Source: Plasmopara viticola | Lineage: Eukaryota; Oomycota; Peronosporomycetes; Peronosporales; Peronosporaceae | Direction: 5' to 3' | NCBI GenBank assembly: GCA_001695595.3 | Contig: MBPM02000010.1 | Coordinates: 620,001-684,000, forward strand | DNA length: 64,000 nt | In this document: positions 45,701 to 56,226 of the stretch, piece after piece | Layout: each line of letters opens with the position of its first letter | Numbering within the stretch: position 1 is the stretch's first letter | Made by a program: the position numbers and the translations under genes | The notes under the pieces: generated by a model | Database searches by the model: none | The model's input: only the letters and a program-made list of their open reading frames with translations | What the model was told of the DNA's origin: nothing

Positions 45701-46899
45701 GGTTCACAATCGCATTAATGCCGCCTCTATGAGCAAGCTGGGGTCAGAAGCTGCGAACGCTTCGTAAATTATTTGTGTCTTGCCTGCATGTTGGGGTGTC
45801 GTAGCTATGATCTCTCGGAATAGAGCAATTGGCATCTAGATTGCAAATTTGTCGAACTTGAATTATCTCTTAGAGCTGAAGCAAATTGCACCCTTAGCTC
45901 ATGGGCGCAAGTAACCACGTTAATGAGTCTTAGTCCGTATACAGGTGCTTATGTTGAATTTGGTCAATATTGTATCGGGCACTCGTTTCTCTGGGCTTTT
46001 TGTAAAGCCGCTAAACATCTTCAATAAAATGCTGGAACTTTTCGCACAAAGTACGTGAGGCTGAATCATAAATGACTTGTAAAGAGCTACCTTTGGAAAG
46101 TCCTTGTGGCGTACAAGAAAATAGTCGTACCTACCGGTTTCATGGCCAGAAAAAAGGTTCTTTTCCTTGTCTGTTGTGATTCACCAGAGAGTGCGTTGAC
46201 ATCGTGCGGGATGGCGACGTTTCTTTATACCCGGCGGTGAGCGAGTCTAAAAAAATCATTACCAGACGTGTCAGTGTTTTGGTCACTGGGGTTAATCTAC
46301 GGATGTATTTGGCAATTCATTGCGTCCAACGGTGGTGGCGTACTTAACACGGGTATTTCCAGTCACATTATTGATCCTGACAGTCGCTGCAGCCTAATTG
46401 GCAAATTGTTTAGATAGCCGGTGAGTCTAACGACAATATGCACCTTTTAGGGCCAATCTTTCGCTGGTATAGTTGTTTTGACATTGCCGTCCTTGTTTAA
46501 GACTCTGTTGCGGCCGTAGTAGAGATAAGTATTTCCCGAAGCCGTCGTGGTGCTCCTCGTTTTCGCTGTTGATGTGGTGTATGTGGGCGAACGGACATAA
46601 TCAAAGCCTTTCCTGTAATGACAAATGTGGTAATTTCATAAGCACCTTCTTTTCATCTTGAAAACGACCCGCTTCGTGCTCGCTACCCAGAGCGTAGACG
46701 TAATCCTTGGCGCAGGCACAGAATTTGTCAAAGCTGTAGACTTTAATCTTCTCGAATATCTTCGGACATTTGTCGTTAACCTTCTTCGCTACCTGTTTGC
46801 TTATGGCGGTTATGGTCACCACTAATCTTTCTCCTACAATTTTCAATTATGGTTTAGTGGAGAAACTAGAGCAGTTATCAAATAAAGCTTGGTGGAAGT
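42730..46899. other. Spacer with decayed sequences
   Basis: 4.2 kb without an accepted gene. Around 45200-45510 a plus-strand reading (LALDLVDKASIGDHVSNL, then KFEQYMPPEPTK and DLTVELISPTTKKTAP) is coding-like but crossed by stops and unrecognised. On the minus strand, 46601-46846 encodes an 81-aa frame (KVYSFDKFCACAKDYVYALG) that may be part of another relic. Confidence 0.45.
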
Positions 46900-47097
46900 G
46901 ATCAGCTTCGTTGACTCAAAGCCATTCGCGCGAAACTTGGTTCAATGCAGCTTCGTCGACTATTTGAGCTGCAAATTGCCGTTAGGACAACATGCTATTG
47001 AGACTATGTAGATTTTTAGAATCAAGCGCGAGGCCACCGGATCAATTGAGAAATGCAAGGCACGAGTCGTACTAAAGGGCTCTCGACAATAACATTT

Positions 47098-47585
47098 TAT
47101 TGACTCCACGGGATCTTTTTCGCCCGTGGTCAAGTGCGTGGTCAAGTACCAGATCTTACGAAATGCTTTGACCAAGTACTTTAAGTGCCCACATGGTCAA
47201 CGTAAAAACGGCCTTTGTGTATGGAGTGATTAAGGAATTTGTTTACTGCGCTATACCAGAAGGGGTTGAGCTTGACGAAGAACCTGACTGTCTTGTGTTT
47301 GAAAAGGAAAGGTACGGCCTTAAAACAAGCCTCTTACGTGTGGGGCTTACGCCAAAGACATATTGACTTCACGGAATCTAATTTGCCCGTGGTCAAGTAC
47401 GTGGCCGAGTACGTGGTCGAGTACGTGATCTTACGAAATGCCTTGACCAAGTATTTTGAGTGGCCGCTTGACCAACTCAAAGCAGTAACGGCCTTTGTGT
47501 ATAAAATGATAAAGGATGATGTTTGCTTCGCTTCACCAGAAGGGGTTGAGCTGACAAAGACTCTGAATGTCTTGTGCTCAAGCAC
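47098..47585 (+). repeat. Tandem duplication inside copia RT
   Basis: The segment 47098-47302 (TATTGACTCCACGG... to CTTGTGTTTGAA) recurs at 47361-47585 with an offset of about 263 bp and roughly 75% similarity by eye. Both encode SPVVK...ILRNALTKYF...PEGVEL. The first copy runs into GLKQASYVW and then the N-terminal part restarts, so one stretch of the RT is present twice head to tail. The second copy has an extra GTGGTCGAGTAC-like unit. Confidence 0.75.
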
Positions 47586-48661
47586 TTTTCGGTCTTTAAC
47601 AAGCCTCATGAGTATGGAGCGAAACCTTTGATGAACTTGTCTGCTCGATTGGATTGCAAGCTACAGCCTTCATTTGCCTTTTTGTCAAGATTGTGGACGA
47701 TCACTGCGTGCTACGCTTAGTGTATATCGATAATATTTTATTAAATGGAACTTCAATCGAGCTGGTTGCACATACGTAGGCTGACTTAAAGCATCACTTT
47801 GAGATGGCCGACAGTGGCAAGTGCGCATTTGTTTTGGGCATCCAGATAGTGGATAACGACGACGGTAGCGTGACAATGTGTCAACAGCAATACGTCAATG
47901 GCGTTCTCAAACAATTTGGCTTAATTGCAAGACAGTGGTAAGTCTAACGGATATAAGCTCAAACCTTGTGCCAAGGACTCTCCGCCAAGAGTGAACGCAC
48001 CATTTTGAGAAGCGATGAAAGCATCAATGCGTCTAATATCGACAAAGTGGCCGGATATCGCATTTGCATTTAGGATTTTTTTAGGATTTATGGAGAAGCC
48101 ACAAGTTGAGCATCGGACTGCGTCAAGTGCATACCCCGCTATTTGCAAGTAACAAAGTCTCACGACAATTGCTTTCAGTCTGGCCATAAGGTCAATTTTT
48201 GTAAATACTCGTAAGTAGGCTGGGCAGGTGACCAAACTGGCCGCAAGTCATGTTTACTTCATGCTTTCATATCGATAATTGCTTCGCTTGTATGGGGAAG
48301 CAAGAAGGGGTCAAGCGTTTCATCACGAAGCGAAGCGGAATACATAGCTTTAAACGTTGCGGCAAGTGCGTCCATCGCTTATTGTGCGAAATTTTGTAGC
48401 TGATCCAGAACCGGACCTTAAGATATTCGATGACAGTCAACTTTGCCTCGAGATGACCAAGAATACTGGCAATCGCGGCCAAACCAAGCGTATCAACACC
48501 AAGATCCACCACATCCGCGATGAAGTCGTGCGTGCTGGAATACATCTTGAGTATTGTGAGACGGAAGGCATGCTAACGGACATTATGACAAAAGACTTAC
48601 CAGGACGCGCCAAAAATATGACAGTGGCCCTCGGCATCCAAGCCGGTTTGCATTGAAGACG

Positions 48662-48825
48662 TGTTGGGAGTTACGGGCTTTAGGTAAACAACCTAACTTG
48701 GCCCAATACAAACGCGATTAGCATAGTTTTCACTCATTTTAGATCAAACTAGTTACGTTATGTAGAATAAGTGGTTACGAGAAGTAGAAGTGTAAGTCTC
48801 AATCGATCAATTAATTTAAATACAC
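48662..48825 (+). mobile_element. Candidate 3' LTR of the copia element
   Basis: It begins TGTTGGGAGT seven bases after the RNase H stop. Its part 48755-48810 (with GTGGTTACGAGAAGTAG and GTGTAAGTC) matches, as reverse complement, 51445-51500 next to the gag of the opposite-strand half. The right border is not resolved. Confidence 0.55.
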
Positions 48826-49189
48826 TTTTTCTTTGTCAAGTGTCTTATTTTGATTTTTGCAAGTTTGTTTGAGACACGCAAGCATCAAGCGGTAAGTCAG
48901 AGCAAGTAAATACGACAAAACTACGGTGTGAAACCTTTTTTAGAAAAAGTCATACGACGTTTTGCATACAGAGAATTTACACTGTACACAATGTGTGCAC
49001 AATGACTTAGTTAGAAGACTGATTAATCAAAAGAAGTATTTATGCGCTAATCTAATTAAGAAGCTACTATCTTCGATGTCGCAATCATAACAGGATTTTA
49101 CTCCTGTTCATTACGCATAATGATAAGGTACTGGTAAAAATAGTCGGGGACGAGTAGTTATCGTTATGGACTTTGCGCTAACGTTTAAA

Positions 49190-51420
49190 GCACAAAAGCT
49201 ATAGCATCTTCAAAAGTAGCTGGTTTTGATTAGTAGTGGATTTGACTAACTTTTCACTTGCATGCCAAGATGCCGGAGCTATTACGTCGATGTTTTCGTC
49301 TTCAGAAGTATGAACTTTTTGACCAAGGCTGGATCCTGTGTGCACGCGAGATTTTTGCTCGACGTGAGTCCATTTCTTTAAAAGCACTTGAATTTTCCAA
49401 TTCTGCATCAAGATTTAAGACTTGTGCATACTTGCTTGCTTGAAATTGGTCGTGTGTGTGAAAATGTCGTCTTCTTTTGCGAGTGATATAAAAGCCAGAA
49501 TAATATCTGCAATGTCATCGAAAATGTCGACTTTAAACAATTAAAACTTGACCCATCAAACGTAACGTCCCGAGTAATCATTGTTTATCGGATACTTCTC
49601 TTTAATTACAAACACACCATTTGGAGGTTTTAAGGTCCCACTTGAGTTTCTTTTCCTTCAGAGTCAAGACGTTAGCCCTACACTTATTACACGCATATGC
49701 TAAATGCTTGGCTTGAGCTTTTGTATGAAGGGAGTCTTATTCTTGATACTTGATGAAAAAAATCGGTACTTTATGTATACCGCCATCATGGCAACCTTGC
49801 TCCAGAAGCGCTTGTTCAGCTCGGACTGATGTAGTACGCTGCGTTTAATGGTCAAAAACGTCCGTATAGATCGCTCGGCTATTCCGTTGATTGCTGCGCA
49901 TATGGGTTCTTTTCCTGCTGCTCGTCACCCTCGTCGTTGCAGAGAATTTAAGCGAGTTAGTTGCAAACTCACGAGATCCGTCATGTACAAACTCGACCTT
50001 CTTTTCAAATTGCGTCTGGACCTTTGAAATGTATTTCGTGACTGTATTTTTGCAGTTTTTGCAACCTGACTCACAAGAAAAATCTCTTCACACATCCACT
50101 GGCCTCGTTTACAGTTAAAAAGAGTTGCCCGTTCCTGCCAGGTGAAACTCTCTCCATTGGGCCGCGAAGAATTTAGTGTAGCAGCTCAAAAGAGACATAT
50201 CGACGCTTGTCAGGGCTTTTTGAAAATTGTTTCTGGACATAATTGCCTTCTTGACATCCACGACAAATACCCGGCAAAAATGACATCGATGTAGCTACTA
50301 GCGCTCATTCTGCGCAAAACATCATTCGGTGCGTGGCCCATTCGCGCATGATGGTCGATCTGGTTGCTTGATTCAACCATATTAGCACATGGCTTGGGGT
50401 CCACAGCCAATTAAACCGTAAATCAGAATAGCTGCTACCACTAACCTTCTTGTCAAATAAATATTTATGCGGGCTCCATCGAAAAACACTTGAAAGCAGC
50501 CGCTTTTTTTATTCCGCGAACCAAAAGGCAGGTTCTTGCTCATCTTCGGAATGTAAAGAGACTCCTTGATCTTAATGTCACGTATGTCACCGTTGGATAG
50601 AACCACTTGCGTGAAAATTGTCTCTACACCCCTGATCGCAGTTTTGCGTCCATCTACTACCGAAAGCTCGCCACGGTCTCGCCCGTCTAGAGTCAAAAGC
50701 TTGGACTTGTCGTAGCGTATGCGGTGAGTGATACCACTGTCAATGACCCATATCCGGCGTTTTTTCTTGCTTGAAGACAGCTTCCATTCCTGTGGTACCG
50801 CAAAGCGGTCAGATCGCAATTTCTCTGTTGTTGCTCCATATCGTACGTTGCTAGCTTCGCATTTTCGACTTTGCACGCTGCTTCGACTTTTCGATTGCCG
50901 TTTTCTTGCTTGGTCTAGCATCGCTCCATCGTATGCTCTAATATACCGCAATATGTACATTGGCGGGACTCTCTCTCGGCACTGAAAGCCTAAGCAGCTC
51001 ACCGTTAAATCCCTTCTACCTTGTCGCTTGATGTGCTAATTTGTGAGCACATTTACTACGTCTTGCGTCTGTAGCTCCGCACTGCTCATTTTCAAGTTTA
51101 GTGCGACGTTCTCGTAACTTTTTGGCAGACTCCAAAGCAGATGGAGTGCGGCGTCCTCATCCTCTGTCTTGGCGGCGATACTATTGAGTTTGACGCCGAT
51201 GCTGAGCACCTTTATTTAATGATGCAAAACGTTGTCGCCTTCTACCATCTCCATGCTGAATAGTTGGCGCTTTCAGTATATGCGTCTACCTTCTGAAATC
51301 CACCGTAAAGTTGGCGCTTTCAGTATATGCGTCTACCTTCTGAAATCCACCGTAAAGTGTTAGCCAGCGTAAGCTTTTTCGCAAGAAGGCAAAAGAAGCG
51401 AAGTGAAGAGTCTTTTGCTT
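49190..51420 (-). mobile_element. Copia 5' half: gag, protease, integrase (minus strand)
   Basis: Minus-strand remnants in copia order. The gag end reads [20 protein letters not shown] (~51060-51160) and is followed by an exact CCHC zinc knuckle (CTYCGILEHTMERC at ~50920-50970) in a frame then stopped. The protease DSG follows as RIWVIDSGITHRIRYD (~50735), then the GAG-pre-integrase segment ARMGHAPNDVLRRMS (~50310), and integrase scraps (KDEG-type, YAQQSTE*PSDLYGRF for the usual YAPQQNGIAERxIRT) to about 49700. A DVIAPASW linker is near 49300. Frames are repeatedly broken. The element lacks RT and RNase H on this strand. Confidence 0.85.
51262..51355. repeat. Exact 47-bp tandem duplication
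   Basis: AGTTGGCGCTTTCAGTATAT... at 51262-51308 is repeated identically at 51309-51355. It lies in the gag part of the minus-strand copia half and is probably a recent replication slip, since the two copies have not diverged. Confidence 0.92.
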
Positions 51421-51439
51421 TGAGAGAAAGACTTTTTGG

Positions 51440-51510
51440 AAGTGATTGATTGATTGGGACTTACACATCTACTTCTCGTAACCACTCACTCTACATGACG
51501 TGATTACCAT
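51440..51510 (-). mobile_element. Candidate 5' LTR remnant of the copia element
   Basis: The reverse complement of this stretch contains ATGTAGAGTGAGTGGTTACG, then AGAAGTAGATGTGTAAGTCC, almost identical to 48765-48810 in the plus-strand LTR. It lies just upstream of gag on the minus strand, as expected for a 5' LTR. Borders are not resolved. Confidence 0.65.
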
Positions 51511-52090
51511 TAACTTAAAAAAGTTAGACGCATGTTGAATTGCGGTTCGGATTAAACGTAGCCTGAAATTAGAGTGTCAATCCATACTTTAAATACAATG
51601 ACGGCTTCTATCCTGTTGTTAAATTTGAGCCGTGAAATATCACTGAGTTTGATGCTAGTACCGTTCCGGTAAAAAGAGCACTTCAATCTTATCGATACAC
51701 ATACCGGTTTCAATATTAAATTGTTTCGCAATCGCAAAGTCGAATCATGGATCGGACGAAAAAATCAACTTTGTAGACCCTGTCTAGGTGACCAAGAGTA
51801 TTTTATATGTCTCCCCTTTGCAAAGTGCCACCAGAATTCGTAGGATTGCAGAAAGTCTGGTGTGTGTAACGAACATAGTCAGTCGAAGTGGGTTGCTAGG
51901 AGAATAATTTTTTATTGAGGGTGTGTATCAATAGGTGTCTCAGGGTCTCCAAAAATGAGAACGCGACCAAAACAGCATACCCTTACCCAAACTTCCCCAG
52001 ACAGTACCCATGTGTGATAAATTTACAGCAAATAGAAAGTCAAAATCTTACTCAAATATTTGAACAGAGGTACCCAAAAGCCGTCCTAGC
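51511..52090. other. Spacer
   Basis: AT-rich sequence between the retroelement and the end of the first M96-like gene of the tandem pair. Nothing recognised. Confidence 0.5.
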
Positions 52091-53332
52091 TTATAGAAGT
52101 CCCAACTCGTCGTCAAGAAGCATATTTTCAAGACCCTGTCGCACATGTTGGCTTTCCTCCTCCTCGGTGTGAATCACCATATCAGTAAATTCCTTGACGA
52201 CGGGTGCGCAAGTCGACATATTGCTAAAGTGCATGGGAACAAGGCGAAAACACGTATCGAGAATTGTCCCCGTGCATGCCCCTGCTTCATTAGTTGAGGG
52301 TCGAAGTACTGCCCATCCAGTTTTGTCGGAATGCATGCCTCGAAACAGTCCTTCGCCTTCCGTAAAAACTTTCCACACTGCGACAACTCGATTCTTTTCT
52401 GGATATTGACGCATGACTATGCGCTGTAGGAGCGACACAGTCTCACCCATTCGACGACTGGTAATGCGATATTTCATGGCCATCGTGTTCTCAGGATCCT
52501 CGACGCCTTCGTAAATCTCCCGGTCTTCTTGTCGATGCTGAAGTTGCGCAATGTGCCATATGGAGCGAAAGACGCGTTCAAAGCTTAATGGCAAAACTTG
52601 CCGCTCAGCATGTTCGTAATACTCTGTTGTGCCATCTTTGTGTTTGGTAATCACTGGCATGTCAAATGCCGAGACCATTTTACATGTACTCAAGACATGA
52701 TCTGTTTGGTAATAAAGCGTCTTGAGCTCTTGCAAAAACATCTCAAACAACACCGAATCCGTGGCTTCGAGCCGCATGCGTTTTTGCAGACGAGGTGCGC
52801 TCCCGAACTCGTCACTTGCAATCGTTTTATCGTGTGTCCGTTTGCACAAAAAGCCACAGAGATCTTGAATCAAAGTCGCATGCGAGGTGATGATTGCTCG
52901 AAGATGCGACTGTTCATCCTCGGCAGCCCGTCTATGTTCCTTTTGCCGACTTGCAATGGCACGCCACAAGCAAGTGGACAAAGCAGCATCCGTCGTGGGG
53001 GACGACCCCCCTTCCCCCGACGAGCTTTGCAACTTGTCCAGCTTGGCCGACAAGTCGTTAATTTCTTGCCGCAAAGCTTCCTTTTCGGCTTTTTGACGCT
53101 TGCGATACTCACTGCGTCGAATGGCATCTTTGGATCGTTGAGGCCGCGCTTTAGTCGGACCGTCCGAGTCGCCCATGCGAGCAGGAGGTGGTTTGATTGG
53201 AGAGTTCGCCGCGGGTACAAAGGTAGAAGTTGCCAAGTCATTGTCACTGTTGAGCATCAGCGATGCCGGGAGGGTCAAGTCGTCGTACGTCTGTAGGAAA
53301 TCCACTAAGTCGTCAAGCACAGAGTCTTCCAT
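52091..53332 (-). CDS. bZIP/START-like M96-family protein (paralogue A)
   Basis: 413-aa single-exon protein from ATG 53332 (MEDSVLDDLVDFLQTYDD). After an acidic start, residues ~66-101 form a bZIP-like element: RSKDAIRRSEYRKRQKAEK then a leucine-spaced helix EINDLSAKLDKL. The helix STCLWRAIASRQKEHRRAAEDE follows, then LKTLYYQTDHVL and a START-like C-terminal half (LSFERVFRSIWH, RVVAVWKVFTEGEGLFRGMH, TGWAVLRPS, FRLVPMHFS). The classical bZIP basic signature NxxAAxxSR is replaced by IRRSEYRKRQ, so DNA binding is uncertain. Head-to-tail with paralogue B, 253 bp apart, and related to the gene at 1-931. Family label M96 mating-specific is from oomycete annotation; the biochemical role is not known. 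Confidence 0.8.
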   Translation of the reverse strand: MEDSVLDDLVDFLQTYDDLTLPASLMLNSDNDLATSTFVPAANSPIKPPPARMGDSDGPTKARPQRSKDAIRRSEYRKRQKAEKEALRQEINDLSAKLDKLQSSSGEGGSSPTTDAALSTCLWRAIASRQKEHRRAAEDEQSHLRAIITSHATLIQDLCGFLCKRTHDKTIASDEFGSAPRLQKRMRLEATDSVLFEMFLQELKTLYYQTDHVLSTCKMVSAFDMPVITKHKDGTTEYYEHAERQVLPLSFERVFRSIWHIAQLQHRQEDREIYEGVEDPENTMAMKYRITSRRMGETVSLLQRIVMRQYPEKNRVVAVWKVFTEGEGLFRGMHSDKTGWAVLRPSTNEAGACTGTILDTCFRLVPMHFSNMSTCAPVVKEFTDMVIHTEEEESQHVRQGLENMLLDDELGLL

Positions 53333-53585
53333 TATTCGCACCTAGTGTGCGAATTAACAAGTGAGGCTCATTACGCAAACACTTCGAGGAGGAAGAAAAG
53401 GGATGCGCGCTGGTGCACGGTTCACAGTGTCACCTGATTGGCTATTAATACTGGACCGGATGGTAGCAGAGGGTGCGCTGAACCATCCGATGGCTCGCTT
53501 ACACCTAGTCTCTCATCATCTATACGTTTCCGTATACTATGGCATACATCTTGTCGAATTTAATATATAACCTGCAAGATCTTAT

Positions 53586-54770
53586 TCAGTACAGATTCAG
53601 CGCATCGTCCAGCAGTCGGTCTTCCAAAGTTTGGAGTCCCAGCTTCCAGATTGCTTCACAATCTTTGATCATCAAGTCCGCAAACTGTTGAACAAGGTCC
53701 CCCGAGGCCGCCGCCATGCTAAAGTTCATCGGCACAAAGCGAGTGACCAATTCCAGTACAGAGCTCGAACTTCCATCCTCGCCCAATGGTCGTACGATGC
53801 ACCACCCGGTTTCATCCAAATGCATGCCTGCAAACAAACCTTCACCTTCCAAAAATTTTCGCCAAACAAACACAATACGGTCACGGTCATTGTATCGTCT
53901 CATGACACAGTGCTCTAATGCAGATCCCATAAATTTTTTCGATCGGCACTTGGTAATCGTTGCATTTTGAAACAAAGACGGATCGTCGATGACCTCAAGC
54001 CCAGACCGAAACTTCAAATAGTTCACTTCGTGTAAGTGATCGCGCACTTTGTCGTAGGAAAATGGTGTCGTAAACGCGCCTACAAATTCATCATAAGTGG
54101 CACCGCTGCAAAAGCTTCGCGGTGACTGGTGGAACGATCGAGTACTATCACAAAAGTCCACATCTGCGAGTCCAACCGTTCCTAGAAAGACACTGTCCGT
54201 CAAAGCATAGATCTCGTCTAGCTCTTTCAAATAAGCTTCATACAGCGCCCGATCTGGTGTCTCCAGGCGAAGTCTCTTAGTTAAATATCCCGTGTCTTTA
54301 TGTGTCTCCTCATTAATCCTCTTCCGAATCAGCTGACCCAGATCTTGAATCAATGTCGCCCGTTCTCTAACGGCTTCGTACAGCTTAACTCGTTGTTCTT
54401 CAGCTCTCTGTCTAGCTATTTGATTTCTAGTCGCAAGAGCTTTCCATATTGCTCCTGGCGTCATTTTCAGACTCTCTCGGGCCATTTCTTTTGCCTTAAT
54501 GAGCGTAGATAGCTGTTTCGAGAGCTCTTCGACTTGCACATATAAATCCTCTTTATAAGCCTTTTGCCTCTGTCGGTACGTGTTACGTCGCATGGTGTCT
54601 CGAGTTTGGATATTATCCGCACCAAAAGTACGTTCCGAAGAAAAAAGAATGTCGGTGAGGGTATCGTTTGTGGCCGGAAAACCGAACAGTTCCTTGTTGA
54701 GCAGCTCATTATCTGAAACTGTCGAATCTTCTGCGTGACAAAGCAGACCCATCACGTCGTCTGCGAGCAT
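53586..54770 (-). CDS. bZIP/START-like M96-family protein (paralogue B)
   Basis: 394-aa single-exon protein from ATG 54770 (MLADDVMGLLCHAEDS). Same order as paralogue A: acidic start, basic stretch at ~58-73 (TMRRNTYRQRQKAYKED), coiled coil at ~74-95, helix AIWKALATRNQIARQRAEEQ, ELDEIYALTDSVF, and a START-like half with RIVFVWRKFLEGEGLFAGMH, TGWCIVRPL and TRFVPMNFS. Identity to A is moderate by eye, so the duplication is old. It carries an Arg-Gln-rich basic part with the same RQRQK core as A. The segment between helix and START half differs (CDSTRSFHQSPRSFCSG), suggesting different ligand or partner contacts. Confidence 0.8.
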   Translation of the reverse strand: MLADDVMGLLCHAEDSTVSDNELLNKELFGFPATNDTLTDILFSSERTFGADNIQTRDTMRRNTYRQRQKAYKEDLYVQVEELSKQLSTLIKAKEMARESLKMTPGAIWKALATRNQIARQRAEEQRVKLYEAVRERATLIQDLGQLIRKRINEETHKDTGYLTKRLRLETPDRALYEAYLKELDEIYALTDSVFLGTVGLADVDFCDSTRSFHQSPRSFCSGATYDEFVGAFTTPFSYDKVRDHLHEVNYLKFRSGLEVIDDPSLFQNATITKCRSKKFMGSALEHCVMRRYNDRDRIVFVWRKFLEGEGLFAGMHLDETGWCIVRPLGEDGSSSSVLELVTRFVPMNFSMAAASGDLVQQFADLMIKDCEAIWKLGLQTLEDRLLDDALNLY

Positions 54771-54973
54771 GGTGCTTTCTCCTAAAATATGCCTAGAAAG
54801 AGGGACGTTCTACCTCTAGAATATTCTACAATCAAAAATCTCATAAATCCCGTGATAAATTATGGAAACACAAAAAGTCTGCTTGTGCAAAAACATTACT
54901 TGTAACCATAAAAAACTTCTTTCTTTTAAAATATAATTACACTCAACATCTACTTTCTTCAAATTAAGACTGC

Positions 54974-56162
54974 ATGCAGGCAATTCGTGAGACCATCTAC
55001 TCGTTTAAAGCGCGTTGGTTCGACACTCACGCTCAGTCTGTAATCTATGTCACTTTGGATGGACGTGTGGCTATCGTAAATAGCAGCTGACGCATCGTTT
55101 GGTGATTGCTGTAGACTGAACCGCCACTACAACGTGCGGTACTTTGTCGACACGCACAACGTTGAGATCTTTGACACCAAGACCAGTCGCCTTTTTCTCA
55201 AAAAAAGCGAATGCCCGCCCACACTCTCGGCTAAAGACTTCTTTTTAGGGGCCAAGGTGCTTATCTATGGACGTCACTTTGAGCTGCAAGACTATCTGGA
55301 CCCGTTTACAGCTGAGAAGCTCGGACGACAGCAGCAAAAATCCGTCCTAGTAATAAAAGGGCGCATGGTGGAGCATGTTGGCGCCGTACTTGAGACTTTG
55401 TCACATCAGCAATTTGCGTTTTCCGCGATTAAAATGATGCGAGTAGATCGAGCGCAAGCAGAGAAGCTGTTTGAGTTGCACCGCGGCACGGCTGACTTTG
55501 ACAATCAAGTTAATCAACTGACCGGTACTCCTGTTGTTGCAATAGAAGTTGTACAAGAAAATTGTCTAGAGATACTTAAGCAGATTGTGACCAACTTGAG
55601 CACGCGTTTTGATGCACAATCTGGTGAAATTGAGAGTGCTTCATCTGTTCTAGAAGCGCAACAATTACGCAGCTTCTACTTTGAGACCCCACATGCTTCA
55701 ACGGCTACATATGAGAATTGTACATGCTGTGTCGTGCTTCCGCATGTGATCAAAGAAGAATTAGTGGGTGATGTAGTATCGGCGATCCAGCGCGACACTG
55801 GCGTCCAGATTACGGCGATGGAGCTATTTCGTCTTGATCGGACCACTGCAGCTGAATTTCTTGAGGTCTACGAAGGTGTAGTACCGCACTTTAACGAATC
55901 TGTTGACCATTACACCACGGGACCGTGTTTAGCCTTGGAACTTGTGGGTCAAGACTCAGCCAACGTCGTCGCGCAATTCCGTGCCAGCGCTGGTCCCTGG
56001 GACGTCGAGATGGCAAAAGAACTCAAACCGCAGACAATTCGAGCCCAATTTGGACACGACCGTGTCCGCAACGCTGTACACTGCACTGACCTTGCTGAAG
56101 ACAGCGTTTTGGAATGTCAGTACTTTTTCGATATTCTATCGCGGCGCCAAGTGCGCAACTAA
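54974..56162 (+). CDS. NME7: NDP kinase 7 (NME7)
   Basis: Exons 54974-55035 and 55115-56162 join to 369 aa (animal NME7 is 376). The 79-bp intron uses GTCTGT as donor and has CTGAC as a branch-like site; the join restores the DM10 start WFDTHA|QLNRHYNVRYFV. DM10 covers ~1-90, followed by NDPK domain A (KSVLVIKGR, then FAFSAIKMMRVDRAQAEKLF) and domain B (NCTCCVVLPHVIKEELVG, DRTTAAEFLEVYEGVV, GPCLALELVG, RNAVHCTDLAEDSVLECQYFF). Domain B keeps the catalytic His in NAVHCTD; domain A has lost the matching segment and is probably inactive. NME7 is linked to axonemes and the gamma-tubulin ring complex. Convergent with DIM1, 64 bp between stops. Confidence 0.9.
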
Positions 56163-56226
56163 ACTACTTTTACTCAACAACAAAGTTAACGATAAAGTCC
56201 CATTAGCCTTGTTTCTCTTTCGATGT

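Larger units (their letters stand above)
46900..48840 (+). mobile_element. Copia 3' half: RT, RNase H, LTR (plus strand)
   Basis: Plus-strand remnants in copia order. IFRIKREATGSIEKCKARVV (~47010-47070) starts the reverse transcriptase region; SPVVK follows, then PEGVEL and GLKQASYVW. A later block covers VYIDNILLNG and VLGIQIVDN (~47720-47870), and the RNase H region has SRSEAEYIALNVA (~48320) and HIRDEVV...TEGMLTDIMTKDLPG (~48510-48605). A TGTTGGGAG sequence at 48662, right after the polyprotein end, is the likely start of the 3' LTR, which extends at least to ~48820. Stops and frameshifts are frequent. The first RT segment is duplicated in tandem (listed separately). Confidence 0.85.

Noticed and set aside
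49891..50118. Plus-strand 75-aa peptide with a signal-like start
   Set aside because: It is antisense to the integrase part of the minus-strand copia half (YAQQSTE...SDLYGRF). The hydrophobic start is a by-product of the opposite strand.
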